This document shows positions 12,291 to 22,859 of a stretch of DNA of 64,000 bases, piece after piece (the stretch's first letter is position 1; each line of letters begins with the position of its first letter). The position numbers and the translations under genes were made by a program. The notes beneath the pieces are model-generated. The model ran no database searches. It saw only the letters and a list, made by a program, of their open reading frames with translations, and was not told the DNA's origin. Origin of the DNA: Gigaspora margarita (Eukaryota; Glomeromycota; Glomeromycetes; Diversisporales; Gigasporaceae); contig WTPW01000029.1 of the NCBI GenBank assembly GCA_009809945.1, forward strand, positions 761,891-825,890. Reading direction: 5' to 3'.

Positions 12291-14608
12291 TGTGATGGGC
12301 TCCATCACGGGACTTTTTCTTTTTTTTGTTTACATTAGGGGACTTTTGCTTTTGTTTATGTCACCATGATAGTATTATTTCTCGAAAATAGTGGAATCGA
12401 CATAGCCCCAAATAGAATAAGCATTATGCCGCAGTGACCCCTGGTAGAAACACGCCACAAACCAGTTCTTACTAATTGACATTTCGCCGCCAATGTTTGT
12501 TTATTACCTATTTCGATAGCCATAGATTTTACACATGAATTTACACATGCTTGTGGGCATGGTAATTCCGCCCGCTACAGCCCCAATCTAGTTTTTGCAC
12601 CTGGAATTCGGCTGTAATTGTTTGTTTATTCCCCCTTTTACTAAACAATGTATTTAGCTTAGTCTTGGCATCGTTAAAATAGTGGTATTGGCACATGTAA
12701 GTTTGACTCCGGCACAAACGAAAAGCCCGAAAAGCCTTTCGTTGCCCCAAGTACGCCTCGAGGCGTAGGAATTCGCCTTTGACCTTTGTTCAAAGAAATT
12801 ACGGTCATAGTAAGTTAAAAGACGAATTCAATAGAATTAGTTAAGAGTAGTCTAAAAACTCATGTATTTATTAAAAGGGTAAAAAGTATAAAAACCCTAC
12901 CTTTTCGCCTCAATAAAGATCAACTCCAGAACGAGTTCACCTTTAAATAGTGATGGGCAAATCCCGATTTTTTTAAAAATCCCGCGCGGGATGCGGGATC
13001 CCGCGCGGGATTCGCGGGATCGTGTAGAGTTTCTGATTTTTTCACGATAAATAAATATATATATATAAATCACCGCTAGGAATGTTATTTCTCATTAAAA
13101 TAATAATCATNTCTTATAAATATTACTGCATTTATTACAAATAAAAATGCTTATATAGATTTTGCCTACATTTAAAACATCTAAATCTTATAATTATTAA
13201 ATTTATTAATTCAGATTTGCCTTAATTTTCTCAATTTGTTTTAAATATTATTATATAAAGATATATTCAAAAATTATAATGGCAACAAAGCGATCAAATC
13301 ATATAAGCGTATAAAAATTTATAAGTAATCAGGCGCATAATCAGGTATAAATGTACTAAAATTTATAAGTGATCAGGTACATACGTACAAAAATTTATAG
13401 GTAACCAGGTTATATACGTACAAAAATTCATAAACGACTCATAAGAAATTCATAATCGGGCTTATCAAATAGTCACTTTTATACTCAATAATCATCTAAT
13501 ATCACATAAATGATTGGCTCGAATTTTATTTACCTTATCATTCATATTAAATAATCACTGAAATTGGAGATTTTTGCCCATATGGTACACAATATTTTTG
13601 ATGTATTATTTATGCAAGAAATTAAAAGTCTAGATTCCCATTTTATTAATAATGACAATTTAAAAAATTTATTTCAACGTACAGTTTGCACATTATCTCT
13701 GTACGTACGTATATATGTGCGAACGAGAAAGTTAACGCGTGCATAATATTTTTATGTACATCAAATACTAATTAGTCATTGGCCCACTTATGTTAAAGCT
13801 GGCCGGATAATTTGTTAATGCGGGCCAGATGATATGCTAATGCAGGCCAAATAATCTTATATTAAAAATCCCGCACGCGGGATTTTGAATCCCGCGCATC
13901 CCGCGCGGGATCACGCGCGGATCCCGCGCGTGGCCCATCACTACCTTTAAATAACTCAGGCGGACTTGAGTTCTAACCTTCGAAATAAGAGTAGAAGTGT
14001 TAAAGAAGTTTCCCTTGTTGTTAAACCCATTTTGTTATGATAAAAATCGCTTATTGAACCTACCTTGACCCGTAAAATATTCGTTATTCTAAGTTTAAGT
14101 CGTATCGTTAGTTGTGACTTCGTAACCCGAGTTTTGAACACCCTTTGATTTGTAACCCCGTTAAGAAAGAAAGGTTGAATTAATCACCTTTATATATATA
14201 CCATCAATCGATTAAACCCCTATTGATTACCTGATATATCAAACAATCAATCTCCGACATTGTTTGATTAATCACCTGCGTCAATATCGGCCTGCCGATC
14301 GTTAATCACCTTAACGATTATATTTAACCGGTACCTTGCCCTAAATAAGAAGAAGTATATAAGTAGTGTGGATTTAGGACCACCAGCCAAAGACATATAA
14401 AGGAAATATAAAAGATACTTATCTTCGTTTATCCAAGCCGCAGCAAGACCCACAAGACCTTCGAGACCCGGACCAAATCAACCACGCTTCTTTCTGCCTG
14501 CCAATTCGAGGATCTAGAGTCTTGCATACCTATAGGACGTTGGTTTAGATAGGTAGTGGTGTTGTTAGTGTATTTTATTTGATTAGCCGCTTGCCAACAC
14601 CCCTCACA
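12291..14608. mobile_element. Probable solo LTR (about 1.3 kb) split by a hAT element
   Basis: The block between units is interrupted exactly within ACGCACGT/ACGTACGT. The insertion begins TGTGATGGGC and ends CCCCTCACA, so it has TG...CA termini, with the short inverted ends typical of LTRs, and is flanked by ACGT at 12,287-12,290 and 14,609-14,612. Without the nested hAT element it is about 1,314 bp. It carries TATA-like and AATAAA-like motifs (AGTATAAAAACC and CAATAAAGATC near 12,885-12,920; GTATATAAG near 14,353) but no gag or pol. Orientation is not clear. A 4-bp duplication is short and sits in a palindromic context, so the LTR call is moderate. It lies immediately upstream of the intact LamG copy 3. 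Confidence 0.55.
12948..13943. mobile_element. Non-autonomous hAT element
   Basis: A 996-bp element with 11-bp inverted ends TAGTGATGGGC and an exact 8-bp target duplication CCTTTAAA at 12,940-12,947 and 13,944-13,951, both hallmarks of hAT. Subterminal regions hold clustered CCCGCGCGGGAT palindromes, a striking GC island in AT-rich DNA and possible transposase-binding sites. The interior is AT-rich with no transposase. One undetermined base at 13,111. Confidence 0.85.
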
Positions 14609-14695
14609 ACGTACGTATGTAATGAAGCACATTTTAGTGGATTGCAAAAAATAATTATCAAGAACTAAGTTCATATAGTTTCTTTTTCAAAAAAA
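14609..14695 (+). promoter_or_regulatory. Conserved upstream block of the LamG genes
   Basis: All copies share the stretch before the ATG: a CGTACGTA palindrome, then GCACATTTTAG, GGATTGCAAAAAA, CTAAGTTCAT and TTTCTTTTTCA running into the start. The block outlasts decay of the genes and is also kept at the inverted copy (47,742-47,846), so it probably holds the core promoter and leader. No TATA box is obvious. In copy 3 the solo LTR ends exactly at its left edge, so sequences further upstream differ from the other copies. Confidence 0.5.
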
Positions 14696-15731
14696 ATGAC
14701 GAGAATTAATAATAAAATGATAATGAATTACTATTATTTCTATTATTTAGTTATAATAATTTTCAGTAATCCAATCTCAGTTTTTTGTCAGAAACAGGAA
14801 CAAAGAACTTATCGTGAATTAATAACAGAACCATTTATCTTCACATCTGAATCTAATCGAATGATTAGACATGCTGAGTTACCGGTTGTAAATAATGAGT
14901 TATCAATAACTCTAAAAATATATCTTGAAAGCCATGGTACTGAGTGGTACACTGTTTTTTATAAAGGTATATTATATGTGACTATTAATTATTTATTAAA
15001 AAATTCTTTAATTAGTTATAAAAAATTTTTACGTTTAGGTAGTGCAGAGTACAGTCGCACACCTGCACTCTGGTTAAATCCGAACAAAGTTCCGTGTCCA
15101 CGTTTCGAGATTACCGGAAATTTTTACGCTGGAATTGATTTGAATGATTATGGATTCCTACTTAACAAATGGTACCATATAGCATACACACTTTCAAACC
15201 CTGACAAACGAATGAATTGCTATATAGATGGTGAATGGGTTGGATCTTTCAGTATGACAAATATTCAAGGTCAATCGTTTATATTTAATGATGGTCCGTT
15301 ATATATTGGAAGGCATCTCGTCTGGAATGGATTTACAGGACAAATTAGGTAAATGTGGAAATTTAATCGATCAAATTATCGATCTAAAATTTAAATTCTA
15401 TAATATATTTTTTTCGAAAAAAAATTAGCAATTTTCGTTATTATAATTTTCACCTATCTCATAGCGAGGTATTAATGGATTATTCGGTGAGATTATTTTT
15501 GATTTAACATTCATTCACATATTTTTTATATATATTTCTTACAAATTTTTAATTTAGGGCGAAGATCCAACGAAGCGTAATGACAATGATGACAATGACG
15601 AAAGTCCAAAAAAATCGTTTGTTGATTTAACTATAGGATTCTTTCTTGGTATGATGGTGCTGACAGGTGGTCTTTTTATATATAAAATTATAATTCGAAG
15701 AAGATATCAAGAAATTCCAAATCCTATGTAA
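14696..15731 (+). CDS. Secreted, membrane-anchored LamG/concanavalin-fold protein, copy 3 (intact)
   Basis: Four exons: 14696-14966, 15039-15348, 15429-15486, 15558-15731; all introns are GT-AG and phases join exactly (271+310+58+174 bases), giving 270 residues. A hydrophobic leader with Tyr/Ile core ends near VFC-Q (about residue 32). A LamG/concanavalin-like lectin domain follows (about 60-210): SITLKIYLES, FYKGSAEYSRTPALWL across intron 1, NKWYHIAYTLSN, YIDGEWVGSF, PLYIGRH, and GQISNFRYYNF, which only appears when intron 2 is removed. After a short acidic linker (GEDPTKRNDNDD) comes one membrane segment (about 233-253) and a basic tail IIIRRRYQEIPNPM. The lectin domain should face outside, but the ligand is unknown. 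Intron 1 is 72 bases and stop-free, so retention would insert 24 residues. A simple reading to the TAA at 15,350 would miss the anchor. Confidence 0.85.
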
Positions 15732-16265
15732 TAAACGCATTACTTACTGAATTTAAAGTTAAAAGTTTTTTAGATTTAAAAAATGTCTTGATGTAACAAT
15801 GAATTGAATTTATTACTTGTTAATGTAATAAAAATTTTTGATTTAATTGATGATCCGTGAAAGAAGGAGAATCTAAAAATAGATTACCCCTAAAAATACT
15901 AACCTACCACATAAAGTAACCGAAGTTCTTGAATAATACCCTGGGTACAGCATGCCGTGGCCGACTAAAGTATTTAAAGTAAATCTTTTATTAATCAAAC
16001 CTCTTGTAAGCTTTTAATAAAGGTTGTAGAACCAGTTTTTGTGATTCTGTGATAATAAGATACTAAATTGGGTTTATAGTTTTTGAAATATCTTACTTTT
16101 CTCTTAAAAGAAATTTTATATGATTGTAAGAGAAAAATTAAGATATATCAGAAAATATTTGACTAATTTTACTTATATTGTTATTATTCGAATCATAAAA
16201 TCTAGCTTTACAACTTTTATTAGAAGCTCACAAAAGGTTAATTTAATAAAAATTTTACTTTATAT

Positions 16266-16383
16266 AGTCATAATAGAGTTTGGACTTGAGTCAACTCGAA
16301 GCTTAAAAAACATTATCTTAATTCGAATTAACTCGATTCAATACTATGTTTTTTAAACTACAAGTAGACTAGAGTCCAAACAC
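16266..16383. repeat. GTTTGGACTYGAGTC palindromic relic
   Basis: Imperfect inverted repeat with ends AGTTTGGACTTGAGTCAACT and its partner GTAGACTAGAGTCCAAACACT. Counterparts lie at about 2084-2178 and 8163-8238, at the same place in units 1 and 2, so it inserted before the tandem duplication. Probably an old MITE. Confidence 0.55.
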
Positions 16384-16820
16384 TAAGTTAGGAATGATGA
16401 TTTCTGTTCATATATAAAATCTATTTTTAGAATTCTCCTTCTTTCGCGAATTATAAATTACAGTAATAGAAAAAACTATCAACATATATTATTTGCATAT
16501 GTGCAATTACTCTTCTTTAACATTATACAATTACATGTTGCCTATAATAGATTATTGTCATGGCGTAGCTCTCTCGTAGCTCTGTATTGCTAAGTTGCAA
16601 TCAATAAAAAATTCCAAAGGCTTTGAAAATCTGCGCGTGTGATCTGTACAGTCTGATTGCTTGTGTAACTGTCATTCACTATTCTCCAGAATGTGTTGTC
16701 CACTGGTTACTACATTATTAATGACATTTCAGTTTATTCACTATTAATTTTATGTATTGCATTTTAGTCGAATTTATTTCTGCAACTCTGGATTATTACG
16801 ATAATTAGTTAAAAAATGTA

Positions 16821-17536
16821 CAGTCAGACCTCTCTATAATCACAAATTGGTCGCACCCTATTTTGGTGATTGTATAGAGGTGTGACTATAAATAAAATAC
16901 TTTGTTATGGTCATATGATCAAAGGAATATATATTTGAAATACTATTAAAAAATTTAAATTATTTGATAGTGAATAACTTTTGATCCAGTGGCCCAATTT
17001 GGATAAAATGACCACCAGTGTTTTCTAAAGAGTATAAAATTGTCAAATCTAGTTACAAAATGCTAAGATCATTAAGGCTAGATATTTAAATTTAATCAAT
17101 TCTTAAACATGTGAAGTGACACAAATCCTTAATGATCACAGGAGCCTGTGATTAGGTTTTAACAATTTTGGGCTCATTAGAATCGTCTCATCGAGACTGA
17201 TATTTTGGTGGTTGTTTCATTTAAATCGGACCACTGCATCAAAAGTTATTTGTTGTCAATTCTTTAAGAATTTTTAATATAATGTTTTAAATAAACATAA
17301 ATATGAATATCGGCCAATCAGATTTTTTTAATCCATATTTAGTCAAAATTGGTGACTATAAGGAGGGTTTTTATTAATAAAATTGATAAAAAAATCAAAA
17401 TTTTTTTGTGATAGTGATAATAGGTGATTTGTGACTATAAAGGGGGTTTTTTACTATATTTAAGTCCGTTGCACAATATTGGGTGCTTATATAGAGGTGT
17501 GACTATATGGGGTGTGACTGTAGAGAGGTCTGTCTG
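16821..17536. mobile_element. 716-bp TA-flanked MITE, CAGTCAGACC family
   Basis: Ends CAGTCAGACCTCTCTATAAT and its complement (CAGACAGACCTCTCTA), flanked by TA (16,819-16,820 and 17,537-17,538), fitting Tc1/mariner-type insertion. Short GTGACTATA / TATAATCAC words are repeated near both ends. The interior has two inverted arms with the motif TTTTGATCCAGTGGCCC and CCACCAAAATAT...GAGACGATTCTAATGAGCCC (about 16,978-17,260), found in several other elements here. No open frame. The copy at 43,951-44,686 is in the opposite orientation. Confidence 0.85.
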
Positions 17537-17864
17537 TATACATTATTATTAAGACTATTTATTTTATTTTATTTGTTTTTTTTTTTTTTTGCGTAAATTT
17601 TTATATTTGCTGTAAATTTTATTAATTTATTAAATAATTTCATAACAATCAATTTCAACATTTTTAACAAAAAACTAATTAAATAAAATTTTAGCATTAA
17701 TGATCTTTTTTTTAAAAAAAAAACAACCCTTTATAATAAAATTAGAACTTTACTTATAATTTACAAAAAAAGAATAAATGATCCAATCCACTAAATTTTT
17801 AGGTTATATATCAGATTCCCAAATACAAAATTCTGCAAATCCAAAAATCTGGCTATTTTAAAAT

Positions 17865-18130
17865 CCCGACTAATATTAAAATCCCGACACTCAAAATCCA
17901 GATACTCAAAATCCTGATACTCAAAATATCTACATTCACAATCCTGACACTTCAAAAATCCAGACACTACCAAAATCCGGACACTCAATACCGACAGTGC
18001 TAAAAGCCAAAATCCCGTCAATGCAAAAATCTCAACAGTTTCAAAATCCAGACAGTGCCAAAATCCCGCGACTGTGGCAGATCCCGACATTGCAGACCAG
18101 AATCCGGCATTATTAAACTCTTGAAGGTAC
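17865..18130. repeat. AAAATCCCGACA minisatellite, unit 3 copy
   Basis: Third copy of the short-unit array (units such as ACTCAAAATCCAGAT and GTGCCAAAATCCCG). Its 113-codon minus-strand frame is a by-product of the repeat. Confidence 0.75.
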
Positions 18131-20128
18131 AAAATCCCAGATTAATTGATGCTCTTTAGACTCAGTGCTTAATTTAACCCAATTAAAATAGATACTTGGA
18201 TAAAAAGTGTGCTCTATACTTATCTTCTAAACCGGTACAAGTAAATTTGGAAATCTTCATGGTTTGATTCATTTATTTTAAATTCTTAGCTAATAGCTCT
18301 TTATACTTATTGTTAACACCTAATTTGATTCGAATGCAATAAAATTTATTAGTAAATACTATAGATTCAATTTTTAAACTAAATGTTAAGTAGGATTCAA
18401 GTTCATGAATATTTACATGGTTAATTTTATGTAAATTTAAAAGATAAGGATATAGAGCTTGTTTAATTTAAATATCCAAATAAGAGATTAAAATTCACTA
18501 CATTCAGACCTTATATAATCACAGAGTTGGTTGCACTCAATTTGAACTTCTATATAATCACAGTTATATTAAAAAGGATATGCAGTATTATAAAATTTAT
18601 AATAAAAATAACATATCATTACTTATTTCTTGATTAATAGCTATTAATATTGATTCTGGCTATGGAAAGTAATTGGCCACTGTATTTCTCCGACATCTGT
18701 AAGTTGCATCCTGCAATAGATTTGGAAGCCAAATGTTCCAAAATTAATTTTGTATCCGGTACACGTGTAGGAGATACCTTGTACGGATGAGAATATATTT
18801 TTCCGGAAACATACCGTAAGTATGATAGTACCATACTTAGGTACCCGATATAAATCGTGGCCCTGGGCACTCATGTTGGAGGAAAGGAACTCAGTAGTTG
18901 TATTTGACTTGGTTGATTGTAACGTGAGTGACGGTTTCAATATAGTGATGGGTGCAAGTTAAAAGTAACAACGCAACAACGTAATGATTAATCGAGTATC
19001 TAGTAAGATACACACAAGTATTCGTGAAACGTGCTAACGAGTGAATTCGATTGCAGAAGATCGAGTTAAATCCATAATCTGAGTAATTACGCTACGTGCA
19101 CTAATCAAAAAATTTTTTTGAATATTTATTACATATTTCGAGCAATAAATTATTATAGCAAACTATCAATAAAACTTTAAAAAATTATATTCCCGACAAT
19201 ATTAGTAATTTAATCTCGCCTATTAGAAATTTGTTATATGATCTATTGTATTTCATACATGGCATTCAATATAAGTAGTCAATAAACTTTGAATATTGAT
19301 AACCGTACAGTATTAGTCAAATTGGTCAAATAGTGTTTATTATGTACATATATTTAAATTATATTATATTTGTATTAATCTTCATATAACAAATCTATTT
19401 AATTAATAGACCAGACCAATCTGACCAATTTAAAACCAAATTGACCAGAGATACTTTGACTATTGACCAGTAAATTTTGGTTGACCAGCAGATTTTACCA
19501 ACATTATATCTGATATATGGAGATAGGTAATTATCTCAAATTCTTCATTTGTAGTTCTTATAATTCATACATTTCATTTTAATTTTTTTTTTAACAGAAT
19601 AAATTTTTAAATATCCATTTCATTTTAATTTTTTTTTTTAACAGAATAAATTTTTAAATATACATAAATAAAGTGAGTTCAGTTCACTTAGTGATTAAAG
19701 GAAATAATAAATAATTATGTCCCAAATAGGTGTGAAAAAGTAAAAAAAATACTTTTTATATAATCTAATATAATATGGCAAACCTGAACTACCAATATTG
19801 TAGTAATAAGATTCAGAAACTCTAAAAAAAAAAAAAAATTATAAAATTAATCAATCTAACTGAATCGAAAACTACGATAAATTAAACTTTTTGGAAAATT
19901 TACTTAGAATTCTACTACTATATGACTTGCATTGTATAAAATTACAGTTATTAAAGGACTAACTAAAAAAGTTTTTATTCAAACCCTAATTTTAAGCCTA
20001 AATCTAAATTCGTTATCCTTACTAATCAGAACGATTCCAAATTGGATCACGGCATATACTAGAAAAACATAGCTACCATGTGAGAATGATATCATTTTTT
20101 TCTACAAGAAATTTCTAAATTTCCTGCT

Positions 20129-21505
20129 TACGTACGTACGTACGTAATGCGGCACATTTTAGCGGATTGCAAAAAAGAATTATCAAGAACTAAGTTCATC
20201 AGTTTCATTTTCAATAAAATGACGAGAATTAAGAATAATATGATAATGCATTATTTATTTAGTTATAATAATTTTCAGTAATCCAATCTCAGTTTTTTGT
20301 CAGAAACAGGCACAAAGAACATATCGTGAATTAATAACGGAACCAATTATATTCACACCTAAATATAATAGAATTATTAGTCATGCTGAGTTTAAAAATA
20401 TGTCTTGCAAGCCATGATCATCAGTCCTGGATGGGATCTGTTTTTCATAAAAGTACTTTACATATGACTATTAATTATTTATTTATTAATAAATTCTTCA
20501 GTTAGTTATATGAAAAAATTTTTATATTTAGGTAGTACACCTGTACTTTGGTTAAATCGAATGACTCAACTTCGTCTCCACATTTTGAGATTACTGGCAA
20601 TATTAACATTGAATTTGATATGGATTCCTACTTAATCGATGGTATCATATCACATACACACTTTCAAATATCGACAAACGAATGAATTTCTATACAGATG
20701 GTGAATGGGTTAGATCTTTCAGTATCACAAATATTCCAGATCAATTTATCATATTTAATGACAGTCCGTTATATATTGGAAGGGATCTCTTCGGGGGTGG
20801 ATTTACTGGTTAAATAGGTAAATGTGGAATTTAATCAACCAAATTATCAATCTAAGGTTTAAATTTTATCTATTTATTCTTTCGAAAAAAATTAGCAATT
20901 TTCATTATTATAATTTTCGCCTATCTCATAGTGAAGTATTAGTGGACTATTCGGTGAGATTATTTTTTTATTTAACATTCATACACATATTTTTTATATA
21001 TTTCTAACAAATTTTTAATTTAGGGCGAAGATCCTACGAAACATAATGATAATGATGATTGTCCAAATAAATCTCTCGTTAATTTAACTATAGCATTCTT
21101 TCTTGGTATAATGGTAATGGTATTGGTAGGTGTTCTCTTTATATCTAGCATTATAATTCGAAGAAGTTATCAAGCAATCCCAAATCCTATGTAATGAACG
21201 TATTACATACTGAATTTGAAATTAAAAGATTTTATATTACCATTTCATTACACATTTAAAAATGTTTCATCAATGAATTGAATTTATTACTTGTAAAAAA
21301 TGCAATAATGCACTTTTTTGATTCAATAAAAAAATATATATACCATAGTTATGAGTATACATGCAATTTACCCCTATCAAATAATACAAAATCCACATAT
21401 TGTCTATAACAGTATTATCATGGCATAGCTATGTATGTATTGCTAAGGTGTAATAATCATGAACGCGCAATTGTGACGAAAAATTTGTACAATAATCGGA
21501 TTGTC
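20129..21505. repeat. Tandem duplication unit 4, truncated
   Basis: Starts with CTTACGTACGTACGTA and the LamG promoter block, includes relic copy 4, and follows the unit pattern only to TTGCTAAGGTGTAATAATC and TTGTACAATAATCGGATTG (about 21,500), after which unrelated sequence begins. The array therefore ends here. Confidence 0.7.
20219..21194 (+). pseudogene. LamG-domain membrane protein copy 4, broken
   Basis: Start ATG at 20,219 followed by a deletion in the leader that shifts frame (stop soon after NNMIMHYLFS). About 30 bases coding for PVVNNELSITL are missing after HAEF. Exon 2 is shortened at its start (no AEYSR) and has several substitutions; a CAA-to-TAA change ends it at FTG (near 20,813). 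Exon 3 and exon 4 (about 21,025-21,194) remain readable, with linker CPNKSLVNLT, a membrane segment and IIIRRSYQAIPNPM. Exon 2 shortening, the CPNK linker and the RRSYQAIPNPM tail are shared with inverted copy 5, so copies 4 and 5 are closest relatives. Confidence 0.85.
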
Positions 21506-22330
21506 AGATCAATGGATCATATTGTCAACAGACTATCGGTCTGCCGGGACTATCGATAATACTACACAATAAAGATCAATAACCAATCGGCCTACGATCG
21601 GGCTTAATCGAAAGGGGCGGTTAGATTTGGCGAGCGGGGTTTTAAGACCGTAGGTAAGACTTCTTCCTTCTTAAGTATATATTTGTCGTTCACACAAATT
21701 CCATAACACTAATACACTAAACCTTGGCTTGGAATCCACCTCTTGGAACCACAACCGAGCAATAATCAACCTCAACTATCCACGGTACGTCGAGAGAGTT
21801 GGACAAAATAGCACCAGTATTCCTCAGTCCGTCGAGAAATCAACCGGCAGCGTAACGGTATAATCATGTGAACAAGCAATAACAACAAACAATCGTACCG
21901 CTTATGCCACTTAAGCAGTAGATTAAGATAATTTTATTTTATAATGTAGAGAGTGTAAAGAGTTTTTATGGAAGCAAGTTATTTTATATCATGATCGATG
22001 ATGTCTCTGAGGGCGCAAGGCCTTTATTATATACTGTTAAACAATTAGACAGAACTATAGGTCATATCGCTACTTTAGCTCCTAAAGCTACTAAAATTCC
22101 TATCGCTACTTTATTACATAAATCACCGATATCATTGATAGTACCTATATCTCTTTTAACTCTTAAACGATCAATAAGACTTTTAAGACCTTTCGGTCTT
22201 ATAGTACTGGAAAATCCAACTTTGGTACTGATCGACACAACCTAAAAATTGACACTACGCCACCTCGATTACCACGTGCAGCCGGGTACATTTCTGCGGC
22301 TCACAATATCTCTGACTCAAATATTTTATT
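21505..22330. other. Retroelement-like segment, unclassified
   Basis: Base composition changes sharply after the end of unit 4. The segment has balanced GC, TACACAATAAAGATC (about 21,570), TAAGTATATATTTG (about 21,673) and CCGTCGAG repeats, which is LTR-like. An ATG at 21,991 opens an 84-codon frame (VKQLDRTIGHIATLAPKA) rich in Ile/Leu/Pro/Thr with no recognised domain and a partly open complement. I could not find paired LTRs, a primer-binding site or pol motifs. Confidence 0.3.
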
Positions 22331-22479
22331 GTTGCATAAATATTTTATTTACAGTAAATAACGTAATATGAATCACATACACTCGTAAGAAATATTTTCT
22401 TTCTTTTTTTTTCAAGTAAAATAATTCTTTTTTACTATTATGAGCATAAACTCTGTTAAGATTTTGAAAATACCATTTT

Positions 22480-22765
22480 GACGTTGGAGTTAAAAGGATG
22501 TCAAAAAAGCATTCGAATACTATAAGGATTCTGCTGATATCGATTACGGTGAAAGATTATTCTGGACGGATTCTGTTATCATTGGAATATTGGAGTTGAA
22601 AAAGTTTATGAAAAGGCGTCCAATTATTATTTAAAATCTACAGAAACCGGTCATAAAAACGGAAAATCAGGCCCGTTTATTGTTGTCATCATGGAGTTGG
22701 TGTGAAAAAAAAATCAACATGAATCTGATAAATGGCTTAATAAATATGAAACTTATCTAGCCAGA
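22480..22765 (+). pseudogene. Sel1-repeat protein fragment
   Basis: Decayed piece of a Sel1-like repeat protein read in shifting plus frames: KKAFEYYKDSADIDYGE, then GVEKVYEKASNYYLKSTETGH, then GVGVKK near the end. These fit the Sel1 pattern (AxxYYxxAAxxGHxxAxxxLGxxYxxG) seen intact at 61,279-62,105. Frameshifts and missing LG..Y residues show it is dead. It lies just upstream of a kinase relic in the same orientation; kinase and Sel1 modules are often joined in these fungi, so both may come from one ancestral gene. Confidence 0.6.
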
Positions 22766-22859
22766 AATAAAGTTAGCTTTTTTTTATTCTTTTATTTTAT
22801 TTTATTTTATTTTTTTTTTTGCAAATTTATGTAAATGTGATATTTCTAATACTTTTATA

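Larger units (their letters stand above)
6522..14608. repeat. Tandem segmental duplication, unit 2
   Basis: Second tandem unit with the same ordered landmarks as unit 1: LamG relic at 6622, CCCTGGGTACA near 7876, GTTTGGACTCGAGTC at 8166, minisatellite 9590-9905, GGATGAGAATATATTTT near 11,028, GGACTAACTAAAAAAGTT near 12,077. It is longer because of insertions at about 8487-9125, 10,255-10,379, 10,560-10,855 and 12,291-14,608. Outside these and the gene relic nothing coding is seen. Confidence 0.75.
14609..15731 (+). repeat. Tandem duplication unit 3, gene part
   Basis: Unit 3 runs on from here to about 20,128 with the landmarks of units 1 and 2 (CCCTGGGTACA near 15,940, GTTTGGACTTGAGTC 16,269, minisatellite 17,865-18,130, GGATGAGAATATATTTT near 18,785, GGACTAACTAAAAAAGTT near 19,955). 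It carries the MITE at 16,821-17,536 as its own insertion. Only the gene part is delimited here; the remainder is non-coding. Confidence 0.7.

Noticed and set aside
12054..12338. 94-codon frame with a poly-Lys run
   Set aside because: Crosses a poly-A tract and runs into the LTR insertion; homologous positions in units 1 and 3 are not open.
17791..18132. 113-codon minus-strand frame rich in Cys, Phe and Asp
   Set aside because: Made entirely of the short AAAATCCCGACA minisatellite units; homologous arrays at 4255 and 9590 have stops and other frames.
21991..22245. Gag protein of an LTR retrotransposon
   Set aside because: Context is retroelement-like, but the frame has no zinc knuckle or gag motif and no second LTR or pol was found.
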